Origin: Spirometra erinaceieuropaei
Taxonomy: Eukaryota; Platyhelminthes; Cestoda; Diphyllobothriidea; Diphyllobothriidae
Length of the DNA: 64,000 bases
NCBI GenBank assembly: GCA_902702965.1
Contig: CACRXP010000001.1
Span: forward strand, 4,878,447 to 4,942,446
Direction: 5' to 3'
A model generated the notes under the pieces. That model was not told the DNA's origin and made no database searches. It saw only the letters and a list, made by a program, of their open reading frames with translations. Position numbers and translations under genes: made by a program. Positions 23,884 to 34,426 of this stretch are shown in pieces (the stretch's first letter is position 1; every line of letters starts with the position of its first letter).

Positions 23884-24864
23884 GGGAGGCGTTCGCCGGG
23901 AGAGGTGTATTGGAAGTCTGACGTTTCGAGTAGTTTATTCGTTTACCCATCTTCAGAGACTGGGAAGTCATGCGCACAGCTCTCCTTATAAGGGGCGCAC
24001 TTTGTTTGATGCGTGGCCCGCCAAGGGTGCCTGTGTGGCTGCATCCGACCCACATGTCACCGTGACCTGAGTCGCCCCCGCCCTCCTCGGCCGGGGAGAT
24101 AGTTGACGCCCCTGATTGTCTCGCGCCGTTACTGTCCCCCGTTAAGAAGGTTCGTAAAGTCAGATACGGGGGAGGCAGATTGATGTGGCGGTTGACAGAG
24201 CAGTCGATTTACATCCAGGCTTCTTGCACCTGCCTTGGCGTATGATCATCGTCCCGGTCCACGACCTCAACGGTCTCAAAGTTGATGATGTGTCCAATTT
24301 GCGCGGTATAGGTTGCTACCTCCGACGTTGGGTCCAACATTCGCAGGGCCAATTTATGCTCGTGCATTCGCGTTTGTAGCCGTCGGCCGGTTTCCCCAAC
24401 GTAGTTGCGCCTCCTGCAGCTGCAATTAAGTCGGTAGACAACAGCCAACATCTGTTTTAGGATCGGGTCTTTTGGCCGCATAATTTGCCAGCGGATTGTT
24501 GAGTCGGGCCTGTGGGCAAAGAATATTCCGAGCGGCGCGAGGGATCTAGCCACGGCTTCGGAGACCCCTTTCATATACGGAATGCTCCGCCAAGATTTTG
24601 GCTGATTTCTTCATTCCGCCTCCTTGGTTGCCTTCGGCTCCGTTCAACCAATGCTCCCGGATAGTCGTTGGCTCTGAAGAGTTCTTTGAGGAGCTTCATC
24701 TCGTCCAGTTTGGCGGCTGGCGTGCTGCAATGAGTTTCCGCCCGTTGGTATAGCGTGCGTACGCAGCTTCGTTTGTGTTGCAATGGGTGGTTGCTGTTGT
24801 AACTGAGATTTTGCAGGGTGTTTGTCCGTTTTCTGTAGACTGACGTCGTAAGTTTGCCTTGGCG
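23884..24864 (-). mobile_element. Penelope-like element PLE-1, 5'-truncated minus-strand copy
   Basis: Includes the C-terminal coding part (24865 down to 24209) and about 325 bp of 3' sequence, which contains a hammerhead-like motif. Bases 23884-24386 form an inverted repeat with 24877-25380 (about 503 bp per arm). The intervening 490 bp is coding sequence present only in this copy. Confidence 0.8.
23915..23961 (-). ncRNA. Hammerhead-ribozyme-like motif in the PLE-1 3' end (left arm)
   Basis: Minus strand: GUCU, CUGAAGA, U, GGGUA, loop, UACUC, GAAA, CGUC, AGAC. It has stem I (GUCU/AGAC), stem II (GGGUA/UACUC), GAAA and a GUC cleavage-type triplet. One extra U lies between CUGAAGA and stem II. 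Activity is not shown. Confidence 0.45.
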
Positions 24865-24865
24865 C
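24209..24865 (-). pseudogene. Penelope-like reverse transcriptase C-terminus plus GIY-YIG endonuclease, frameshifted
   Basis: The minus-strand frame begins near TTSVYRKRTNTLQNLS, continues SNHPLQHKRSCVRTL and reaches KELFRANDYPGA; these are conserved blocks at the end of the Penelope reverse transcriptase region. A one-base frameshift near 24575-24590 separates this from IPYMKGVSEAV and the GIY-YIG core VYRLNCSCRRRNYVGETG, then RLQTRMHEH, GHIINFETVEVVDRDDD and a terminal QEAWM stop at 24209. The protein reverse-transcribes the element and nicks the target in intact members of the family. Here the N-terminal polymerase core is lost and the frame is broken, so it is inactive. It shares the domain end with the plus-strand copy at 24868. 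Confidence 0.85.
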
Positions 24866-24867
24866 CA

Positions 24868-25380
24868 ACCAGCCAACCGACGGCTACAAACGCGAATACA
24901 CGAGCATAAATTGGCCCTGCGAATGTTGGACCCAACGTCGGAGGTAGCAACCCATACCGCGCAAGTGGGACACATCATCAACTTTGAGAACGTTGAGATT
25001 GTGGACCGGGACGATGATTATACGTCAAGGCAGGTGCAAGAAGCCTGGATGTAAATCGACTGCTCTGTCAACCGCCACATCAATCTGCCTCCCCCATAGC
25101 TGACTTTATGAAACCTCTTAACGGAGGACAGTCACGGCGCGAGACAATCAGGGCCGTCAACTATCTCCGCGGCCGACGAGGGGAGGGGGGGCGACTCAGG
25201 TCACGGTGACATGTGGGTCGGATGCAGCCACACAGGCCACTTGGCGGGCCAGGCATCAACCAAAGTGCGCCTTATAAGGAGAGCTGTGCGCATGACTTCC
25301 CAGTCTCTGAAGATGGGTAGACGAAAAAACTACTCGAAACGTCAGACTTCCAATACATCTCTCCCGGTGAACGCCTCCTT
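24868..25380 (+). mobile_element. Penelope-like element PLE-1, plus-strand copy, 5'-truncated inside the GIY-YIG domain
   Basis: Encodes RRLQTRIHEHKLALRML through QVQEAWM (stop after 25051), then the same 3' region as the minus copy. It is head-to-head with that copy. Substitutions between arms are moderate, including the synonymous-type GHIINFENVEI versus GHIINFETVEV, so the pair is not recent. Confidence 0.8.
25302..25348 (+). ncRNA. Hammerhead-ribozyme-like motif in the PLE-1 3' end (right arm)
   Basis: AGUCU (25302-25306), CUGAAGA (25307-25313), extra U, GGGUAG (25315-25320), loop of nine, CUACUC (25330-25335), GAAA, CGUC (25340-25343), AGACU (25344-25348). Stem I is 5 bp and stem II 6 bp with one G-U. 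Cleavage would be expected after GUC. The inserted U is a departure from the canonical core. Confidence 0.5.
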
Positions 25381-25394
25381 CTAACTTAAGCTAG

Positions 25395-25620
25395 CCTGTG
25401 TACCGTGTCATACGTAGAATGGCGGTAGAGGTGATTTTACGGTTTGGGTAACATACGGGACAGAGAGCAAAAAGACGCAGAAAATAGATGGATTTCTGTC
25501 GAAATTCTTATCGTGCGCTGTCATTTGGCAAAGCAAATGAGCAAGACAATGATGCATAAAAAGAAATTTTCAAAAAATAACGGCCTTCGAATAAAGCATT
25601 GCCGGTAAGATTGCAGTTAG
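25395..25620 (+). repeat. Family N element, truncated copy
   Basis: Segments gtgtaccgtgtcatacg, acagagagcaaaaag and ataaaaagaaattttcaaaa parallel gtggatcgtgtcgtacg and aacaataaaaaattcacaaa in the neighbouring N element. The outer TIR is missing. Confidence 0.5.
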
Positions 25621-25633
25621 TCGGGAAGGGAAG

Positions 25634-26033
25634 AAAAATTCGGCAACGGTATAGAGAAGGACCCCACTTAACTGTCAATAAACCGTGGATCGTGTCGTAC
25701 GTGATTTTTTGTATAGGGAGTTTTATGAGTGGGGCAGCACGCTAGACAGTAAGCTGATAAAATGTAAGAAAACACGGAAATTGCCCAAATTTAAGTAGAA
25801 AGTCTTGTTCTACTTTACTGTAGGACCACGGAAATATGAGCAGTAATTAAACAATAAAAAATTCACAAAATAACAGATTTTAAGTTAAGGTGTGAGGTCG
25901 TGGGAAGTAATCGCTATTGGCAGTGTAATTTCTGCAACAGCCTGCAAATGTATACTAAGATAAAACCCAATATGGCACGATCCAGTCTACTGACAGTTAG
26001 TAGGGTCCTTCTCTATACCGTCGCCGAAAATTC
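25634..26033. mobile_element. Family N foldback MITE
   Basis: Inverted ends of about 65-70 bp: left attcggcaacggtatagag, right ctctataccgtcgccgaa, with aactgtcaataaaccgtgga against tccagtctactgacagtta further in. It is about 400 bp and non-coding. Confidence 0.75.
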
Positions 26034-27306
26034 AGCCAATGGGAACGGTGAATACTAAGTAATGTTTAAAGTCACACTGAATTTTAGGGCGTATTTATTG
26101 GAGTTGCCATCTACTTGGAGGTTCTACGCCCTATCGTTACCCCTGGATATTACACAAATGTGTCCTGCTCACAGTTCGGCATCCCTAGCGGCTAAACGAC
26201 TCATAATTTGCCAACGTACAGGCTCCCCCATCCCATTTTGGCATATAAACGATAAATCTAACATGGCCGTGATACCGTCATACATTAGATTTCCGAATTT
26301 GGTGGGTTTCGCTTCGCGAAACCGCAGTGGGCGCGCACGACGCACGCGATTCAGTCAGGCGAGATTATATCAAGATGCATTGCTCCCAATTGAAGCTTTC
26401 GAAGACATTTCCGCATAATTACTCTGACTGGCCCAAACGCCCCCCTCCCCCCGGAACAGCCTATGGCCCAGTGGCACTGTCTCTTGGCGCAGAAATCATC
26501 CGAAACTCACTCACACGCGCACACATGTATACGCAGATATGCATAGTACCGCTTGACTGTTCTCAGGTTACCCCTCCCCCCAACATCCTAGGCGTGTATG
26601 ACTAAGACTGCTGTTACTCATTCAGAAAACCTCTGCTGAGCCGGTACTGTGGGCACGGAAGAGGGGGAGGAGATGGAGGTAGGGGACGTATGCTGTACGC
26701 AGCTCTTGGCGGTTTCCAGGCCGAAGTAACCCAACCTTTGCCTAAACTCCCCAATTAACGTCGGACGTTCCAATTTGCCAGTTTGAGGCCATAACAAGGA
26801 GTTAGAGTTGTCACTACCTTGTATGCGTGGGGAGGAGTGGACTTTTGTTCCCTGGTTGAGGTGTGGAAGTGCATGGGCCGCAGCAGCAGCAGCAGCAGCG
26901 ATCGTACAAAACAGGTGATACTCGAAGGGGAGGCCGTCAGGACGCATTTTGAAATTGTCCTACAGACAGACGTACGCTAGGGCCTTTTTGACATGGCTCG
27001 AGATTCTGTGCATGTGAGAGTGCAGAAGAGGGGGGGGGGGGAATATTTCGAAAAAAAATATCCCGTCCCCTCCCATGCTTACTCCTCCACGTACGTTAAT
27101 TAAATAGGCTGGCAGATGGAGTCTTGTCGGATGAGGTAGTTGGGAATGACGGCATGTGCCTGGACGAGATGTGAAATCATATGCATCCACAGTCACGCAA
27201 TGTGCCGTTTTTTGTTTCCTTTCCAGTGACAACACGAGCTGCAGGGGTGGAAACGCTAAATTAGAGGACAAAATAATAACATCAGCAAGGACGCTAATAA
27301 TGCGTG
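26034..27306. other. Unassigned; includes a (GCA)n tract at 26880-26899
   Basis: The GCA run encodes a run of Ala in a minus-strand 109-codon frame (26618-26947), which has no other support. A poly-G run lies near 27030. Confidence 0.4.
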
Positions 27307-27349
27307 ATGGTGGTGGTGGGAAGTAGTAGTAGTAATAGTAGTAGTTGTG

Positions 27350-27397
<48 letters not shown>

Positions 27398-27398
27398 A

Positions 27399-27451
<53 letters not shown>

Positions 27452-27475
27452 ATGGTTAGGGTTGTGGTTGTGGTG
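27307..27475. repeat. (TAG)n / (TGG)n compound microsatellite
   Basis: Uninterrupted TAG units dominate 27350-27450, flanked by tggtggtggg and ggttgtggttgtgg. The Val-only frame across it is an artefact of the repeat. Confidence 0.95.
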
Positions 27476-28684
27476 TGGCTTCAGGATTGCATTGGCGAGC
27501 AGGGAAAGAGCCTATCACGCCGCGTTGGACGCGCCCCTGGAGCTCGTTTCCCGTTGAATGGTTGTATTGTTGTCATGACTTTGAGGGTTGATAACCAAGG
27601 GTAGGACTTGATCCCAGGGATAGAGTGCCAGGATAATATTACCCATTCTTAACGGGACCGTGTGACCACGCTCGCCTATTTGAAATCCGAATGAGTTAGT
27701 TCTGGCTCCAGTTGGTTAGAAAGGCAGCACATGTGTAGAAATATGTAGATGGAAAGCTATAGTCTGGCCAGTTCCTGTTCCCCAACTGTATGAGGTTGCA
27801 CTGGCCTTCAATTGTCATTTGCCCGCATTCCTACGTTCAAATATTTTTTTTTCAAGCCATATGCGAGGTACGCGGGAGGATATCATATATTTACAGAGAA
27901 CAAACGACACTTTCTACGAAGTTATTTGATTCCTAGACTCAGGCATCATACGATGTCAAGATTACTTTTCTTATTCACAAAAGCCTTAAAATAAGCTATT
28001 ATTGTCAATTCTGCCACAGCCATCGCAATTAGGCAAATGCATTTAAGATAGACGTAAGCGTTAACGGCGCAACTGTTCTGTGCAGGATAAACATGCTCTT
28101 GACTACACCGCAGTAGATGTTTGCACTCATGCAGAGAGACTTAGAAGACGTCGTCCTGGGTAAGCAACTCGCGATCTCAAAAGGGTCGGCTTTTACCACT
28201 CTACTGCCTCTCCCCCCTTGCCATCCGCCCGACTTTGTCTCCCTGGCTTGCATTATGCAAACCGTTACAAAATCGACCGTAACCATTTGCATTAAATTGC
28301 AGATTGCCAAACATACGCTTCTGTGGAGAATACCTCAGTCTATAAAGACTGCGAGAAGACAATTAGTCGGCCTGCACATTGGATGAGCGGAAGTGTACAC
28401 CGATAAGTAAAGGCTGTAGTGTACTTTGGATAGAATTTCCTTCTGTAACAATATTCCCTTCTTGTTAAATAATATTTTATGTTGTCTTCAGTAATAACCA
28501 GTATATGTAGTGTTGCAGAAACTTCAAGAGGTTAAATCACAAAACGCTATACTGACTACCATGTGGTACATCGAGATCTAGCCGCGGGGCGTCGAAGAAG
28601 AATGACTAGTTTCAATAATAAGTTAGTATCTGATTTATACAATAGCTGGCTCATCTCATTAAATGTTGATCTGAATTTTGAAAC
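27476..28684. other. Unassigned
   Basis: I see no supportable gene or repeat. Confidence 0.35.
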
Positions 28685-28697
28685 GCATATTAGATTA

Positions 28698-28842
28698 ATT
28701 CATATTGACCCAACTGTGAAAAACTCGGCGCCTCGGTGGGATTCGAACCCACGCAGTAAGGGGAAGGCTTTAGCGCAGCCAACGCTCTAACCACCTGAGC
28801 TACGAGGCCCCGCCGGACGACGCGAGTTTAATCACATTTGGG
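28698..28842 (-). repeat. SINE-B, inverted copy of the palindrome
   Basis: Minus-strand tRNA-like unit with box A TAGCTCAGGTGG and box B GGTTCGAATCC. It begins CCCAAATGTG, so it lacks the first 15 nt of the direct copy, and it stops at caatatgaat. Confidence 0.9.
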
Positions 28843-29025
28843 CGGGTAACTTGACCCAAATGTGATTAAACTCGCGTCGTCCGGCGGGGCCTCGTAGCTC
28901 AGGTGGTTAGAGCGTTGGCTGCGCTAAAGCCTTCCCCTTACTGCGTGGGTTCGAATCCCACCGAGGCGCCGAGTTTTTCACAGTTGGGTCAATATGAATT
29001 ATTCAAAATCTGCCAAAATATCAAT
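28840..29025 (+). repeat. SINE-B, complete direct copy
   Basis: It is 186 bp, from GGGCGGGTAACTTGACCC to tgccaaaatatcaat. Box A is at 28895-28906 and box B (GGTTCGAATCC) at 28948-28958. The best anticodon arm is GGCT-GCGCUAA-AGCC (GCU in the middle), with weak flanking pairs and a long variable region. The tRNA-like part is enclosed by TTGACCCAAATGTGA and TCACAGTTGGGTCAA. Confidence 0.85.
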
Positions 29026-29127
29026 GCATATTAGATTAGGGAGGACTACTTGGACGGGCTTATGATATTAATAATGGTGCAGCATAATCCCGACATACTG
29101 CAGGCACGCCAGGATGCTGACTTTAGA

Positions 29128-29315
29128 ATGAGCTCCTTTTCGGCCGGCTGCAAAAACGACAATTGGTATTAGATGACTACCTACCCCCTTGGCCTTCGAT
29201 ACCACTATAAGTTCAAAAATATCATGAAAACATACATAAAAATATTCTTTCTAGTACATGCTTGATAGAAAATTATGTCTCCTTCATATTTTATACTCGA
29301 ATTTACGCACACTTC
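29128..29315 (+). repeat. Foldback family F fragment (F2)
   Basis: Order ccggctgcaaaaacgac, ttcgataccactataag, catgaaaacatacataaaa, gatagaaaattatg, tatactcgaa follows the left arm of the complete element that starts 50 bp downstream. Confidence 0.65.
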
Positions 29316-29363
29316 ACCACTGCCCTATCGGATAGTGGACGTCCTTGTAGTGTTGCTGCTTAC

Positions 29364-30338
29364 AGTAGGTGGGTTAATTCATGAAACGTCGACCGAAATT
29401 CCGGAATGCATTTTCGTTTCGAAAATATTAATTAAGTAGGGTTGTAAAACTAGTCAGCCTGGAACATAATTCTTTAATAATTCAGTTACGACAGGAAGCC
29501 GTTTTTCGAAAGAACGTCCTTCCGGCTGCATGCAAAAACTACACTCTGTAAAAAATTACTACTTATGTAGCACGAATTTTTCTCACTGATTTTCGATGCC
29601 GCTATAAGTTTAATTATATTTCATGGAAAACATGCATAAAAATATTCATTCCTTTATTCATTCGGTAGAAAATGGCGCCTTTTTTCAATGCTATACTCGA
29701 AGAAGGGACATTACTCGGTTTTGAAAAAGTTTCTAATTGTGGGACTTTTAAATACCGTGAAATGGCCGTTCATAAATCGTGATGTCTCTGCATTTACCAA
29801 TGTGGCTTGTAAAGTTAACAATATGGATAAAACCTAATGCTGAATTTTATGAACCCCATATAGTCTACCTTTATTACAATAGAGAAATGTGTGGTTTTCC
29901 TTAGGCGGAAAATATACGCATTGTAGTTTGGAAGTCCTGAATCCAAGTGTAACGTTAGAGCGGGTTCAAAGTTATTCGGGAATTAGAAAATTTTTTCGAG
30001 ACCAAATCACGTCCCTCCTTTGAGCATAATTATCTACCGAATAGGCAAAACAATGACTAATTTTATGCATGTTTTCCATGAAATATAATTGGACTTATAG
30101 CGGCATCGAAAATCAATGGGAAAAATGCATGCTACTTAAGTAGTCGTTTGTTACACAGTGTAGTGTTTGCATGCAGTCGGAAGGACGTTCTTTCGAAAGC
30201 CGGCATCCTGAAGAAACTGAAATATTATAGAATTATGTTGCAGGCTGACTAGTTTTACAAATCTACTTAATTAATATTTTCGAAACGAAAACGCATTTCG
30301 GAATTTCAGTTGACATTTCATGATTTAGCCCACCTACT
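29364..30338. mobile_element. Family F long-TIR foldback element, complete
   Basis: The outer ends are AGTAGGTGGG (29364-29373) and CCCACCTACT (30329-30338). Imperfect inverted arms of roughly 380-390 bp follow (for example tcgtttcgaaaatattaatt against aattaatattttcgaaacga; gaaagaacgtccttccg against cggaaggacgttctttcg). About 200 bp in the middle are unpaired and contain ttttatgaaccccatat. There is no transposase frame, so it is non-autonomous. No clear target duplication was found. Confidence 0.8.
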
Positions 30339-33300
30339 ATTAGTCTAACTGGAACAGCCCGGATACTGCCTGGTCGTTGGCACATCTATCGAAATGAACA
30401 GAGTACGGATGAAATAAAACAGATTCGGTCTTTCATTTGTGGGCCTTTGTCCCTAGAGCGAGGAACGAGCCAAATGCGCTGAACCAGCACGGGGGGGGCT
30501 AGACCGGTGTCCGGCAGGCTTTATTGGGAACGTGCACCCGTGACAAACGCCAGCATTACGCGGAGACACGACTGCAGATTCTCCCAGAGAAAATAAATGA
30601 CAACTACTCAAGATTCGATGTAATTTTGAAAAGATTTACCTTCCGCCCCACACTGTCACGAGAGCAGCCCACCTCCGCAAGCAATTTCCTGTTGTTCAAG
30701 CTAAATATATCAGGATGTGGTCAAAAAGGTACATGAAATGGTAATTCGAAATACAATCTGCAAAAAACTGAAGAACTAGGAATTTGCATATTATGACTAG
30801 GGCTTTTGTTTAGCAGACATTTTCCCATTAGGGGGTCAGAATGCACCTGGGAATTTGAGATGAGACCGGAAGAGCAAATTGAGGCCGCCATCAGGTCTAG
30901 AAAAGTTATTTTAGGACTTTTATCTGTCCATTTGAACAGTCCTGGCACGCAAACCTACATCAGGAAATGATCTTGAGCGTCAATGACAGTTTCCACCTGA
31001 ATAATCGAATTCTTCTGCAGCCCGCCAGCCATTCAGTGAGTAATTCGATTCAATGTACGTCCAAAAAGTGTCCAGTCACGGCGGAGGTCTTATAGCCCTA
31101 AAGGAGCTACTTGTCTGAAGCAGTTCTTCCTTACTACGGTCAGATCTTTTCTCCTGACTCCGAGCTGACGACAGTGGGTTGAAAGGTCGGAGAGGGGAGG
31201 GGGGGCAAAGCGTGAAAGTACGCAAACTGAATCGTTCATCCTCTAACTGCTTGCGCAAACTTCGTACCCGGATATGAGACTAGAAGAAATTGATGAATGG
31301 GCGGCAGAGAGCTAATAAGAGATAAAGACGGGCGTCAGTTGGCTGTCGGCTCCTATATGAATTGTTCATTAGAAAGTAACAGTAAAAACCTGATAGGCAC
31401 ACCACACAGCAGCGCAACATCAACAGCTTTGCGTCGGCGTAAGCAATCAAGCAAGCGGGTAGACAGACAGACAGCAGAGGCAAGTGTGTTCGAGTTCTCA
31501 AGCTACCATGAGGACATCAATGTACCACGGCGCAAACCGAAGGTTAATAATGCATGCGCGTTTAATGATCGACTGCAAGTTCCTGTAGACAACAAGCCCG
31601 AACGGCAGCTTGGTTGAGGCGCACAAATGCCTGCGCTGAGACTAGAACCCCATCGCGCATGACGTGGCAACTGCAACAGGCAGGACCTCACTGCGCTTCA
31701 CCCCAAAAGGACTTCCTATTGTGTTGTTCCTTTCCGCAGTCTTTATGGTAACTGTTGACCAGTACCGGGCCGAATCCGCAATCACAGAAAAATGAGATGC
31801 GTAAGTTAGACGCGTAATAATTAATTCGAGGTTTTCCTTGGTCAAACGTCCTCCAGCGACTGTATATTTGGAACGAAAACTCGTCGCATGTACTAAGAGG
31901 TCGCCGACTTCAAACGAACAGGAACTATTCCGTGGAGCGTCGCCGTCTCTATTATCTTTCTAAAAGACGGATATCTTCGGCAGATTTTCTAGCCAAAAGG
32001 CAGAAGCTTGGTTTGAGGGCTCTCTTCCCGAAACAGCTGTCATTTGCAGGACCCATGGCAGATTACTATCAACCGGCATACATGAAGAACAAGTTCTGAA
32101 TCTTTTGGACCATGAAATAAAACAGTCTTTGAATGCCATTAATATGGCGTCCTCCGTCGCCCATGGTCTCCTTTCAGTCGCATTTATTTAGGGGAATAAC
32201 GGCCAAAAAACATGCGCTGCAACACTCACGTGTACAGCAGTTTATCAGAAGACTTCCTACAGCGTACTTCTGGTTTGGAGAAATCTGGAATTTTTACACT
32301 AGCAAGGCAACTGTCAAGCTTAGCTGTGCCTGCTTTTCTGACGTAGGAGGGAGCAGTATGTTTGTGTCAGCCAGCCGCCCACTCGCTTTGTGCATGAAAT
32401 GGGGGAAACTTCGAGTAGGAAAACAATCAACTTTTGAGACAATAAGTTAACAAAAGTTTTTAGAGGAAGAGGCAGTGCAGGGGCAACGTATCGCAACATT
32501 ACGAATGCCAGAATCATGGAAAATTCTGCCAGTAGCGTGAGTTGGTGTGCGTGTCATGGGTGTTGTCTTGTCATGCGTTTATGGTGAGAGGTAATCCCTG
32601 GAACGTTGGTTTTATCTGAGCTCTGCGAACTATCGCCCCAATTTTAGTTTATCCATGAGTGAGGGTCAGGAGTTAGGCGGGAGCGTAAACGAAACGTGGG
32701 ACGAGCACATGTATCATTCAACGAAGCGGTGTCCCGTCATCATGGGGTCTCGCCTTCCAAAGGCTACCGGTAAAGGGGGGAAGGTGTTGAGGTCCAATTA
32801 AGCGCCTTGACTTAATGAGTGACAGATAGAGGATATTGAATTTCAAGGGTTGCCTACCCAGCTGCCGATATGTTCGCACAGCTGCATGATTTTCGTTATG
32901 AACGCACATGTGTTTAGTTGGTGGTAGAGAGCACGGGACATAAAGAGGGGAGAATGTGGAAAGTTTGGACAAAAACAGAGCTACCGGATACCGACCGTGA
33001 GGGAGCGGATGTAGCAGACGCGGCGACAGCAGGCATTCACCACAGCGAGCGCACTGATGAACCGGACTTTTTGGTTCCCAGATGCCAGCAGCTGAGAAGT
33101 AAGGCGAGGCAGTGAGTCACCATGGTACAGGGCACTGACGAACCCGTTGTTCTAGGCTCGGAGGACCGATAACGCCGAAATTATGTTGCTCATCAACGCA
33201 CGTCGCTCGCATATCCATGTATGCGCATTAAACAGTTAAGTACTGAACTTATTCGAGCCTAGAGAATGTATCCTATCCTACAATTCTAACTGGTCGCTAT

Positions 33301-33446
33301 CGGTGGAGACGGTAGGATTCGGCCAGCGAAGAATCAAGCCGATTTGCAGGATATTCCACACTCGTACTCAAATCTCTAGTCAGCAGCACAAAACTGTTCA
33401 TACAACGAGCAAAACAGCATTTACATGATGTGTTCATTCAGAAGAG
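30339..33446. other. Unassigned
   Basis: Several 60-106 codon frames (for example 31297-31617 plus) lack splice signals and recognisable domains. There is a poly-G run near 30491. No matched repeats. Confidence 0.35.
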
Positions 33447-33664
33447 CCGTTTATCGGAAGGGGATTATTCGACGTCTGGCGTTTCGGGTAGGTATTTCGC
33501 CTACCCATCTTCAGAGGCTGGAGAGTCGTACCCACAGGTCTCATTATATGGAGTATTTTGTTTGATGCCTAGACCACCAATGGCAACTTTGGGGCTACAT
33601 CTGATCCCCGTTTCACTTTTACCTGTGTTCACCCCCCCCCCACCACCACGGCCGTTGTCTGACT
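33447..33664 (-). mobile_element. PLE-3, minus-strand 3' end fragment
   Basis: Matches the PLE-1 3' region in reverse: gacgtctggcgtttcggg, cccatcttcagaggctgg, gtttgatgcctagaccacc, then a C-rich tract. Only non-coding terminal sequence is present. Confidence 0.7.
33471..33520 (-). ncRNA. Hammerhead-ribozyme-like motif in PLE-3
   Basis: Minus strand: CUGAAGA, U, GGGUAGG, 7-nt loop CGAAAUA, CCUACCC, GAAA, CGCC. Stem II is a perfect 7 bp. The triplet is GCC instead of GUC, so cleavage is doubtful. Confidence 0.4.
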
Positions 33665-34195
33665 TCAGTGTGCAGCTGCGGGTTGCGTCAATACGTTGGA
33701 GAAACCGGTCGGCGGCTGCAAACGCGAATCCATGAGCATCAGTTGCTCGTGTAGAGGTTAGACCCAGAGTTGGAGGTAGCAATCCATGGTTCACAAAGGG
33801 GACACAGCTTCAACTTTGACGCCGTTGAGGTTGTGGGTCAAGTAGATGATCCCAAGTCAAAGCAGGAGAAAAAAGCCTGGACGTCAAGCGACCGCTCAGT
33901 CAACCGTTACATCAATTTGCCTCTCCCCCCTACTTGGTTTTATGATCATCACACGAGCGAGCAACGTCATACAAATAGACGCGATCGTCAATCACTGTCG
34001 CGCTTATCGAGAGAAGGTGGGACACAGCTAACGGCGAAATGGGAGTCCGATGTAACGGCACAGTAGGCATCAAGAAGAATGGCCACACAATGAGTGCTGT
34101 GCGCAAGATTCTCTAGCCTCTGAATATGGTGTAGACGTAATCAGTACTCGAAACATGAGACTTCAAAAAAAACCCCCTTCCAGTGAACGTTTCTT
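33665..34195 (+). pseudogene. PLE-3 plus-strand fragment: broken GIY-YIG domain and 3' end
   Basis: From 33671 one frame reads CSCGLRQYVGETGRRLQTR then IHEH, the core of the same GIY-YIG domain as PLE-1. It then has a stop and shifts to a frame giving GHSFNFDAVEVVGQVDDP and KAW. The 3' region follows with a degraded ribozyme-like segment near 34117-34165 (cctctgaatatgg, ctcgaaacatgag). It is head-to-head with the minus fragment at 33447-33664, the same arrangement as PLE-1. Confidence 0.75.
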
Positions 34196-34340
34196 CTCTT
34201 TTTGAGATTTCGCCTGGGGATCGCTCATACCCAATAGATGGGGAGTCATGTAGAACACGAAGGGATGAAAAAGACGCTGGAGCATGTTGAAAGACGGACG
34301 TCAGGCGCCCGTCCACCCTGCAGGGTAAACGTATACGTGC

Positions 34341-34412
34341 CAGAGAACTAACAAGTCAGAAACGATCATTCCAGTTTCCCTTGTCTTTATCGGTAATGTC
34401 ATTTCGCCTATA
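34341..34412 (+). repeat. SINE-A body fragment
   Basis: Reads aactaacaagtcagaaacg, cattccagtttcccttgtct and cggtaatgtcatttcgcct; the head is absent. Confidence 0.75.
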
Positions 34413-34426
34413 TTTGTATATGTATA

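Larger units (their letters stand above)
28685..29038. mobile_element. Palindromic head-to-head SINE-B insertion with 13-bp target duplication
   Basis: GCATATTAGATTA at 28685-28697 and at 29026-29038 bound the unit. Inside, 28696-28842 and 28855-29001 are inverted arms of 147 bp that I find identical base for base, separated by the 12-nt loop CGGGTAACTTGA. The direct copy continues 24 bp further than the inverted one. Confidence 0.9.

Noticed and set aside
23884..25380. CRISPR or other prokaryote-type array
   Set aside because: The repeats are two long inverted PLE copies, not short regularly spaced direct repeats.
27347..27604. Poly-Val ORF
   Set aside because: A translation artefact of the (TAG)n microsatellite read in another frame.
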